Positions 1 through 5,781 of a stretch of DNA of 7,122 nt are shown here, one piece after another (within the stretch, counting starts at the first letter, position 1; every line of letters begins with the position of its first letter). Below the pieces are notes generated by a model. The model saw nothing but the letters and a program-made list of their open reading frames with translations, was not told where the DNA came from and searched no databases. Source of the DNA: an uncultured Clostridia bacterium (GTDB taxonomy: Bacteria > Bacillota > Clostridia > Oscillospirales > Oscillospiraceae); contig CALJDB010000217.1 of assembly GCA_938023775.1 (NCBI GenBank), forward strand, positions 1 to 7,122, written 5' to 3'. The translations under genes were made by a program, and so were the position numbers.

Positions 1-1150
1 CGCCGTCCATGCGCATCAGGCTGACGGCGTTCGGGCGCATCACCTTGCGGATGGAGCGCAGCGCGGATTTGAACAGCATCGCAACGCGCACCACCTTGAG
101 TCCGCCGGCGGTGCTGCCCGCGCAGGCGCCGCAGAACATCAGCAGTACGAGGATCGTTTTGCTGAGCTCCGGCCATTTGTTGAAGTCCACGGTGGTAAGC
201 CCGGTTGTGCTCATAACCGCCGCGACCTGAAACGCCGCGTGGCGCACCGTTTCGCCAATGGTGGCAAAGGTTCCAAGCAGATTCACGGTGATGACCGCCG
301 TAGCTGCGACGACGATCGCGCCGTAAATGCGCAGCTCCTCGTTGCGCAGCGCGCGCTTTGCCTCGCGCAGGAGCAGGAGGAAATAGATGTTGAAGTTTAC
401 GCCGAAGAGCAGCATAAACGCCGTGATGACCCACTGGCAATAGGGCGAATACGACGCAGCAGAGTCGTTCAGGACGCTGAAGCCGCCCGTTCCGGCGACG
501 CCGAGCGCCATGCACACGGAGTCGAACACCGGCATTTTTCCGGCGATCAGGAACAAGAACATGATGACCGTGAGCCCGACATAGATGAGGTACAAAATCC
601 CGGTGCTGCGCCGCATGCGCGGCACGAGCTTCGCGATCTTGACGCCGGGGCTCTCCGCGCGGAGCAGGTGCATCGCCTCGCCGCCGGAGCCCTGTCCGAA
701 GGGACTCAGAATGAGCAGGAACACGAGCACGCCCATACCGCCGAGCCAGTGGGTGAAGCTGCGCCAATAGAGGATGCCGCGCGGCAGCGAGGCGATCTCG
801 GTCAGGATCGTCGCGCCCGTCGTGGTGAAGCCGGAGGCGGTCTCAAACAGGGCGTCGATATAGCTCGGAATGGTGCGGCTGAAGAAAAACGGCAGCGCGC
901 CGAGCAGCGAGACCGTCAGCCACACGAGCCCGACCGTCACGAGCCCGTCGCGGGCGAAGATTTCCTTGCGCTTCACGCGCAGCAGCGCGAGCGGCACGCC
1001 GAGCGCGGCGAGGAGCAGCACCGTCAGCGCAAAGCCGAACACGGCGGCGCGTTCGCCGCAGCAGAGCGAGATGACGAGCGCGGGCAGCATAAACGCCGCC
1101 TCCACGCAGAGCACCTTTCCGAGGATGCTGAAGATCATGCGGTAATTCAT
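1..1150 (-). CDS. trkH: TrkH-family potassium uptake channel subunit (partial, 3' end outside window)
   Basis: Integral membrane K+-translocating subunit of the Trk/Ktr uptake system, gated by the cytosolic TrkA ring encoded just upstream. The visible part is 383 codons starting MNYRMIFSILGK; the C-terminal end, including the fourth pore loop, lies beyond base 1. Three of the four pore-loop filters are readable: SGFTTTGAT (residues 106-114), GTGGFS (220-225) and MSTTGLTT (313-320), each with the family's filter glycine. GSTAGGLKVVR (345-355) is the hallmark segment after the third pore. Hydrophobic stretches alternate with basic loops as expected for repeated M1-P-M2 units. The ATG is preceded by a G-rich Shine-Dalgarno at a 6-base spacing. 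It lies 11 bases after the trkA stop, so the two genes are almost certainly cotranscribed. Family assignment is firm; the choice between K+-only and Na+-coupled transport cannot be made from this sequence. Confidence 0.95.
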   Translation of the reverse strand, partial: MNYRMIFSILGKVLCVEAAFMLPALVISLCCGERAAVFGFALTVLLLAALGVPLALLRVKRKEIFARDGLVTVGLVWLTVSLLGALPFFFSRTIPSYIDALFETASGFTTTGATILTEIASLPRGILYWRSFTHWLGGMGVLVFLLILSPFGQGSGGEAMHLLRAESPGVKIAKLVPRMRRSTGILYLIYVGLTVIMFLFLIAGKMPVFDSVCMALGVAGTGGFSVLNDSAASYSPYCQWVITAFMLLFGVNFNIYFLLLLREAKRALRNEELRIYGAIVVAATAVITVNLLGTFATIGETVRHAAFQVAAVMSTTGLTTVDFNKWPELSKTILVLLMFCGACAGSTAGGLKVVRVAMLFKSALRSIRKVMRPNAVSLMRMDG

Positions 1151-1156
1151 GCCTTA

Positions 1157-1163
1157 CCCCCTC
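1157..1163 (-). promoter_or_regulatory. Shine-Dalgarno of trkH overlapping the trkA stop codon
   Basis: On the minus strand the sequence reads GAGGGGG, followed by a 6-base spacer and the trkH ATG. Its first two bases are the last two of the trkA TGA stop. A ribosome ending trkA would therefore sit on the trkH initiation site, which suggests translational coupling between the gate and pore subunits. The motif and spacing are seen directly; coupling is inferred. Confidence 0.6.
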
Positions 1164-2526
1164 AGACGCCCTCGTCAAAGATGTCGTTCAAGTCTAAAAT
1201 CACGCGGTTGCTGCCGGTGATGACAACGACGGTGTCCCCCGCTTCGAGCGTGTCCGCGCCGCCGGGGATGATGACCTTGCCGCGGCGGTTGATGCAGCCG
1301 ATGAGGGTGTTGGGCTTCAAGCGCACGTCGCGCAGCATCACGCCGAGGTGGGCGCAGGAGTCCGTTACGTTGAACTCCAGCGCGTCGGCGTTGCCGGTGG
1401 CGATGTGGTGGAGCGTCACGACGGAGCTGCCGCCGCTGTTCTGCATCGCGCGCACGTCGCGCACGATGGCGTCCGCGGTCAGGGATTTCGGGCTGATGAG
1501 GCGGATGCGCGGGTCGGTGATCAGACTGCCGAAGTCCGTGTGGTCCACCTTCGCGAGCACCTGCGGCACGCCGAGCGCCGCGGCATACATGGCGAGGATG
1601 AGGTTTTCCTCGTCCAGATTCGTCAGCACCGCGATGGCGTCCATCTCCGCCGCGCCCTCCTCGCGCAGCACCTCCTCGCGGCTGCCGTCGGCGCAGACGA
1701 CGCTCGCCTCCGGGAACCGCTCGGCGAGGTCCGCCGCCTTTTTCGGGTCGAGCTCGATGAGCTTGACCCTGGCGTCCGCCTTCAGCAGCATCTGGATGAG
1801 ATAGCTCGCCACGCGGCTGCCGCCGATGAGCATCACGTTGCGGGCACGGCGGCGGTATTCGCCGACGGCGCGCAGGATGCGGACGATCTCCGTCGCCGGG
1901 GCGCAGACATAGACCTTGTCCCCCGCCTGAATGGTGAAGCGCCCGTCCGGGATGATGGTCTCCGTTCCGCGCTGGACCGCGCCGACAAGGGCGCGGCACT
2001 TGATCTTTTTCTGGAGGTCCATCAGCTGGGTGCCGTCCATGATGCTGCCCGGCTGGGGGACGATCTCCACGATCTCCACGCGCCCCTTCGCGAAGCTGTC
2101 GCGCCGGAGCACGCCGGGGATCTCCAGCAGGCGGAACAGCTCGCTCGCGGCGGTCTGCTCCGGGTTGATGGTCATGGAAAGTCCGAGGTCCTCGCGCAGG
2201 AGATACATCTGCCCGGCATATTCCGGTGTCCGCACACGGGCGATGGCGCTCGCGCAGCCGAGCTTTTTCGCGAACATGCAGCAGAGAAGATTGAGCTCGT
2301 CCTCGCCCGTGCAGGCGATGAGCAGGTCGCTTTTCTCGACGCCCGCCTCCTGAAGCAGCGCAGCGCTGGAGCCGGAGCCGCAGAGCGCCATGCAGTCGAG
2401 CCGGTCGCCGATGCGGTCGGCAACCGTACTCTTGCGGTCCACGACCGTGATGTCGTGCCCCTCCCCCGTGAGCTGCGAGGCGATGGCAAAGCCGACGCGC
2501 CCGCCGCCGATGATGATGATCTTCAT
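1162..2526 (-). CDS. trkA: TrkA, NAD-binding regulatory subunit of the Trk potassium uptake system
   Basis: Cytosolic peripheral subunit that binds nucleotides and gates the TrkH pore. The protein is 454 residues, close to the roughly 458 of E. coli TrkA, and has the duplicated RCK architecture: RCK_N 1 (about 1-120), RCK_C 1 (about 145-220), RCK_N 2 (about 229-345) and RCK_C 2 (about 370-450). The first Rossmann fold has GGGRVG at 7-12 and the acidic D30 ending VVD, typical of NAD binding. In the second fold the loop is GGSRVA (235-240), so two glycines of GxGxxG are lost and its nucleotide binding may be weaker or different. The start is the ATG at 2526, because MKIIIIGGG is the canonical N-terminus. 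The frame stays open upstream to 2634, but those extra codons cross the predicted promoter. GGAGG lies 13 bases upstream, a somewhat long spacing. It is the first gene of the trkA-trkH operon. Confidence 0.96.
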   Translation of the reverse strand: MKIIIIGGGRVGFAIASQLTGEGHDITVVDRKSTVADRIGDRLDCMALCGSGSSAALLQEAGVEKSDLLIACTGEDELNLLCCMFAKKLGCASAIARVRTPEYAGQMYLLREDLGLSMTINPEQTAASELFRLLEIPGVLRRDSFAKGRVEIVEIVPQPGSIMDGTQLMDLQKKIKCRALVGAVQRGTETIIPDGRFTIQAGDKVYVCAPATEIVRILRAVGEYRRRARNVMLIGGSRVASYLIQMLLKADARVKLIELDPKKAADLAERFPEASVVCADGSREEVLREEGAAEMDAIAVLTNLDEENLILAMYAAALGVPQVLAKVDHTDFGSLITDPRIRLISPKSLTADAIVRDVRAMQNSGGSSVVTLHHIATGNADALEFNVTDSCAHLGVMLRDVRLKPNTLIGCINRRGKVIIPGGADTLEAGDTVVVITGSNRVILDLNDIFDEGV

Positions 2527-2563
2527 AACTTTCTCTCTTCCTCCCAAGGCGGGATTTTTCCCC

Positions 2564-2592
2564 ATTCTACACCCAATGCCGCGAGATTTCAA
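2564..2592 (-). promoter_or_regulatory. Predicted sigma-A-type promoter of the trkA-trkH operon
   Basis: On the minus strand, TTGAAA (2592-2587, 5 of 6 to the -35 consensus) is followed by exactly 17 bases and TAGAAT (2569-2564, 5 of 6 to the -10 consensus). Transcription would start near 2557, giving a leader of about 30 bases that contains the GGAGG Shine-Dalgarno at 2544-2540. The promoter also rules out the longer upstream trkA start codons at 2634 and 2565, which would fall at or before the transcript start. Confidence 0.7.
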
Positions 2593-2617
2593 CCGAAAAA
2601 GCGCAGCGAACCACGGA

Positions 2618-2634
2618 TTGTAATTTTGATACAA
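2618..2634. repeat. Short inverted repeat TTGTA-N7-TACAA over the rightward -35 box
   Basis: Perfect 5-base arms at 2618-2622 and 2630-2634 are separated by 7 bases. The left arm coincides with the -35 hexamer and the right arm lies in the spacer. The placement is what an operator would show, but arms this short in AT-rich sequence can arise by chance. No regulator is assigned. Confidence 0.3.
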
Positions 2635-2646
2635 CTCTGATATAAT
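2618..2646 (+). promoter_or_regulatory. Predicted extended -10 promoter of the FHA-SEDS / PBP / ABC-F operon
   Basis: TTGTAA (2618-2623, 4 of 6 to the -35 consensus), a 17-base spacer and a perfect TATAAT (2641-2646). TG at 2638-2639 gives the extended -10 form TGaTATAAT, which offsets the weaker -35. The start point would be near 2653, leaving a leader of about 28 bases before the ATG at 2681. The stretch is AT-rich against a very GC-rich background, which strengthens the call. It is the only convincing promoter seen for the three rightward genes. Confidence 0.8.
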
Positions 2647-2668
2647 ATAAGCTCAGACATTTTAAGAA

Positions 2669-2674
2669 AAGGAG
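2669..2674 (+). promoter_or_regulatory. Shine-Dalgarno of the FHA-SEDS gene
   Basis: AAGGAG lies 6 bases before the ATG at 2681. It fixes this start, which also lies just downstream of the predicted transcription start near 2653. Confidence 0.75.
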
Positions 2675-2680
2675 CCGCCC

Positions 2681-4447
2681 ATGGACGCTGCCCTTGACAT
2701 TATTATGACCGTGGCGCGCTGGGCGCTTCCGGCGCTTGCGCTCTGGCTGCTGCTGCGCTGCGTGCGCAGCATGCTCTCCGAGCGCTATGAGCCGGAGATC
2801 TGGGCATATCTCGAAGGCGCGGACGGCACGCGCGCGGCGCTGAAGCACTGGGAGTGCATCGTCGGCAGAAGCCGGAGCTGCGACGTCGTCCTGAACCGCC
2901 CGGAGGTTGCCCGCGTCCACGCGGCGATCGAGCGCACGGACCGCGGCGGCTGGCGTCTGCGCGACCTCAGCGGCACGGGCGAGACCGGCAACGGCGCGCT
3001 GCGCGACGAGGGCGCGGGGCTCTCCGTCGCCGACGGCGACACGCTGTTTTTCGGTCCCGAGGCGCTCACCTTCCACGATCTCACGGAGGAGCAGCGCGCG
3101 CTCGACGAGCAGCGGCGCGAAAAGCCGGGTCAGAACATCAGTCAGGGCGCGACGCTATTGCTGCTGACCGTATTTCAGGCGCTGCTCGCCCTGCAATACA
3201 CCGCCGTTTTGTCCGGCGAGCAGCTGCTCACCGCCGTGCTCGGCTTCGGCGTTCTGATGGCGATGGAGTGGTGCTGCTACCTCATCCTGCGCGCGGCGGA
3301 CCGCCGCGGCTTTGAGGTGGAGACGCTTGCGTTTTTCCTCTGCACCCTCGGCGCTGCGGTAACGGCTTCGTCCGCGCCGGACGAGATGGTGAAGCAGATC
3401 ATTCTGCTGCTCGCGGGCTTTTTCGTCTATCTTCTGCTCGGCTGGTGGCTGCGCGACCTGCGGCGCACCGTGGCGCTGCGCTGGCCCCTCGCGGTCGCGG
3501 CGCTGGGGCTGCTGGCGCTCAACGTCGCCGCGGGCGACGTGCGAAACGGCGCGGCGAACTGGCTGAGCTTCGGCGGCTTTACGCTCCAGCCCTCGGAATT
3601 TGTGAAGGTCATGTACGTTTTCGTCGGTGCGGCGTCGCTGGACAGGCTGTTCCGGCGGCGGAACCTGTTTTTCTTCATCGCCTTCTCCGCCGTCTGCGTC
3701 GGCGCGCTCGCGCTGATGGGCGACTTCGGAACGGCGCTCGTGTTTTTCCTGACCTTCCTCGTCATCTCGTTTATGCGCTCCGGCAGCTTCGCAACGGTGT
3801 TTCTCGCCGTGGCGGGCGCGGCGCTCGCGGGCTTCCTCGTGCTGACGGTGAAGCCCTATATCGCCCAGCGCTTCGCCGCGTGGGGTCACGTCTGGGAAGA
3901 CCCCTACGGCGCGGGCTGGCAGCAGACGCGCGCCCTCTCCGCCGCCGCGAGCGGCGGACTGACCGGCGTCGGCGCGGGCCGCGGCTGGCTGCACACGATC
4001 TTCGCGGCGGACACGGACATGGTGTTCTGCCTGCTCTGCGAGGAGTTAGGGCTCATCACGGCGCTCTGCGCCGCGCTCGCGATCGTCGCCGCAGCATTTT
4101 TCGCCGTGCGCACCGCCGCGCGGGGGCGCAGCGCCTATTACGTCATCGCCGCCTGCGCCGCGGCGGTGATGATGACCGTGCAGATGGCGCTGAACATCTT
4201 CGGCAGCACGGACATTCTGCCCTTCACGGGCGTGACCTTCCCCTTCGTCTCGCGCGGCGGCAGCAGCCTCATCTCCTGCTGGGCACTGCTGGCATTCATC
4301 AAGGCGGCGGACACGCGCCCAGCGGCGAGTGCCTTCGTGAAGCGCAGCGCGCGCCGACAGGCGCTCGACTGGGCTTACAGCGAGCGCGGCGGAACGGACG
4401 ACGAGCCCGATGAAGGCAACGCGGAAGAGGAGGTGCCGGAGGCATGA
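2681..4447 (+). CDS. FHA domain-SEDS fusion protein (FtsW/RodA/SpoVE-family peptidoglycan glycosyltransferase)
   Basis: Predicted membrane glycosyltransferase that polymerises lipid II into glycan strands with the class B PBP encoded next. The protein has 588 residues; SEDS proteins are usually about 370-420. Order: membrane segment 9-26 followed by basic residues; FHA domain about 55-132; SEDS core about 155-545 with roughly ten hydrophobic segments; acidic tail 567-588. SEDS marks are NGAANWL (289-295), QPSEF (303-307), GDFGTA (347-352), and TDMVF with D446, which aligns with the catalytic Asp of RodA (D262 in E. coli). The C-terminal signature is PFVSRGGSS (521-529), with R525 where Tyr, Ser or Ala is usual. 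The FHA part keeps GRS (62-64), R78 and H80. However, the usual Ser before the conserved Arg is A77, and the Thr-Asn-Gly loop is replaced by GTGETGNG (98-105), so phosphothreonine binding is uncertain. A RodA-like role (elongation) is favoured by the PbpA-like partner; FtsW or SpoVE roles are not excluded. Confidence 0.93.
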   Translation: MDAALDIIMTVARWALPALALWLLLRCVRSMLSERYEPEIWAYLEGADGTRAALKHWECIVGRSRSCDVVLNRPEVARVHAAIERTDRGGWRLRDLSGTGETGNGALRDEGAGLSVADGDTLFFGPEALTFHDLTEEQRALDEQRREKPGQNISQGATLLLLTVFQALLALQYTAVLSGEQLLTAVLGFGVLMAMEWCCYLILRAADRRGFEVETLAFFLCTLGAAVTASSAPDEMVKQIILLLAGFFVYLLLGWWLRDLRRTVALRWPLAVAALGLLALNVAAGDVRNGAANWLSFGGFTLQPSEFVKVMYVFVGAASLDRLFRRRNLFFFIAFSAVCVGALALMGDFGTALVFFLTFLVISFMRSGSFATVFLAVAGAALAGFLVLTVKPYIAQRFAAWGHVWEDPYGAGWQQTRALSAAASGGLTGVGAGRGWLHTIFAADTDMVFCLLCEELGLITALCAALAIVAAAFFAVRTAARGRSAYYVIAACAAAVMMTVQMALNIFGSTDILPFTGVTFPFVSRGGSSLISCWALLAFIKAADTRPAASAFVKRSARRQALDWAYSERGGTDDEPDEGNAEEEVPEA

Positions 4448-5754
4448 AAAAGCTGACACGCCGGGCGTTTTCCGCCCTGATCGTCGCCGCCGCCGTGCTG
4501 CTGGGGCTCACGGTCTATGTTGTGCGCTTCGCGCGCCACAGCGGGGAGTGGGTGAGCTATTCGGCGAACCAGAGCATCTTCAAAAATGGCATGCTCATCG
4601 CCGGAACGGTCACGGACCGCACAGGGCTGGAGCTCGCGGGCACGGACGACGGCAAGCGCATCTTCGCCGGCGACGCGCTCGTCCGCACCGCCTGTCTCCA
4701 CGCCGTCGGCGACGCGGAGGGCAATATCGGCACCGGCGCGCTGCGCCAGTTTTCGGGTCGGCTCTCCGGCTATAACCCCGTCACCGGCGTCTCCACCGGC
4801 GGCGGCGAGGTGCAGCTCACGATCGACGCCCCCCTCTGCGCCACGGCTTATCAAGCCCTCGCGGGCAGACGCGGCGCGGTGCTTTTAGCCGACTACACAA
4901 CGGGCGAAATTCTCTGCATGACGAGCTCTCCGAGCTATGACCCCGCCGTCGGCTTCGACAGCGCGAACCCATACTACGACAGCGTTTACATCAACCGCGC
5001 GCTCGGCGCGGCGTATGTCCCCGGCAGCGTGTTCAAGCTCGTCACCACGGCGGCGGCGCTCGAAAACATCGGCGACCTCTATGAGCGGACGTTTTTCTGC
5101 TCCGGCTCCGTCACGGTAGACGGCAGCGTGCTCAACTGCTCCGGTGTCCATGGGCAGCAGACCGTCGAGCAGGCGCTCGCGAACTCCTGCAACTGCGCCT
5201 TCGCGGAGCTTGGTCTGGAGCTCGGCGGCGATACGCTGAAAAAATACGCGGACAAGCTCGGCTTCACGGAGCAGCTTTCCGTCAGCGGCATCGCCACCGC
5301 AGCGGGCAGCTTCGACGCCGCACCGGACGGCTCACCCGCCCTCGCGTGGTCCGGCATCGGGCAGTCCACGGACCTCGTCTCCCCCATCGCGCTGCTGCGC
5401 TATGTCTGCGCCGTTGCGAACGGGGGCACGGCGCACGAGCCGACGGTCCTGCTCGGCGAGAGCGGCGGCAAAACGCGCCTGCTCTCCGCCGACACCGCAG
5501 ACGCGCTGAAGAGCATGATGCACTATAACGTCGCCGCGGTCTACGGCACCTGGAATTTCCCGAATCTGAACCTCTGCGCCAAATCCGGCACCGCCGAGCA
5601 GGGCGACGGCACGTCACACGCATGGTTCACCGGCTTTCTGGACGACGAGGCGCACCCTTACGCCTTCGTCGTGGTCATCGAGGGCGCGGGCGGCGGGCTC
5701 GCGAACGCTGGCCCGGTGGCGAACACCGTTTTACAGGCGGCGGTTGCCAAATAA
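4444..5754 (+). CDS. Class B penicillin-binding protein (peptidoglycan DD-transpeptidase, PbpA-like)
   Basis: Extracytoplasmic, membrane-anchored transpeptidase that crosslinks stem peptides and is the beta-lactam target. It should work as the partner of the SEDS protein upstream. The protein has 436 residues, with a basic start MKKLTRR and an uncleaved membrane anchor at about 9-29. A very short N-terminal pedestal follows (about 30-125), then the transpeptidase domain (about 126-433). All active-site motifs are present: SVFK with nucleophile S195 and K198, SCN at 248-250, and KSGT at 380-383. The pattern YVPGSVFK is typical of RodA-associated PBPs. C219 and C232 flank a short loop before the SxN motif and could form a disulfide. 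There are no PASTA repeats and no glycosyltransferase domain. The length resembles actinobacterial PbpA (about 490) more than PBP2 or PBP3 (600 or more). The ATG overlaps the upstream stop as ATGA, so translation is probably coupled. No independent Shine-Dalgarno is needed, though GGAGG lies at 4437-4441. Confidence 0.95.
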   Translation: MKKLTRRAFSALIVAAAVLLGLTVYVVRFARHSGEWVSYSANQSIFKNGMLIAGTVTDRTGLELAGTDDGKRIFAGDALVRTACLHAVGDAEGNIGTGALRQFSGRLSGYNPVTGVSTGGGEVQLTIDAPLCATAYQALAGRRGAVLLADYTTGEILCMTSSPSYDPAVGFDSANPYYDSVYINRALGAAYVPGSVFKLVTTAAALENIGDLYERTFFCSGSVTVDGSVLNCSGVHGQQTVEQALANSCNCAFAELGLELGGDTLKKYADKLGFTEQLSVSGIATAAGSFDAAPDGSPALAWSGIGQSTDLVSPIALLRYVCAVANGGTAHEPTVLLGESGGKTRLLSADTADALKSMMHYNVAAVYGTWNFPNLNLCAKSGTAEQGDGTSHAWFTGFLDDEAHPYAFVVVIEGAGGGLANAGPVANTVLQAAVAK

Positions 5755-5766
5755 ATCAAAGCACTT

Positions 5767-5770
5767 GGAG
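5767..5770 (+). promoter_or_regulatory. Shine-Dalgarno of the ABC-F gene
   Basis: GGAG lies 11 bases before the ATG at 5782. An in-frame TAG at 5773-5775 rules out any earlier start, so this ATG is the first possible one in the frame. The spacing is slightly long. Confidence 0.5.
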
Positions 5771-5781
5771 CTTAGAAAGAT

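Noticed and set aside
239..1804. A 521-codon open frame on the plus strand
   Set aside because: It lies antisense to trkH and trkA, has low-complexity Arg/Glu/His/Ala-rich sequence and resembles no family. It arises because stop codons are rare in GC-rich antisense frames.
2527..2634. N-terminal extension of TrkA from an ATG at 2634
   Set aside because: The extra 36 residues precede the canonical MKIIIIGGG start and run through the predicted -35 and -10 boxes, so they would not be transcribed from that promoter.
1348..2640. A 430-codon open frame on the plus strand opposite trkA
   Set aside because: Biased Arg/Ala/Asp/His composition with no domain. TrkA on the other strand is unmistakable, so this is a shadow frame.
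2639..2652. Leftward -10-like TATTAT on the minus strand within the AT-rich patch
   Set aside because: It is the reverse reading of the rightward TATAAT region and has no good -35 at the right distance. The TTGAAA-N17-TAGAAT pair nearer trkA is far better.
3938..3958. Perfect 8-base inverted repeat with a 5-base loop (TCCGCCGC / GCGGCGGA), a possible terminator or structured RNA
   Set aside because: It lies inside the SEDS coding sequence over Ala and Gly codons, has no following T-tract, and is expected by chance in such GC-rich DNA.
3155..3994. Long minus-strand and alternative plus-strand frames across the SEDS gene
   Set aside because: Arg/Gln/Glu-rich translations with no membrane segments or motifs; the SEDS frame explains the region.
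5755..5781. Possible terminator or promoter between the PBP and ABC-F genes
   Set aside because: Only 27 bases, with no hairpin plus T-tract and no recognisable -35/-10 pair inside the gap.
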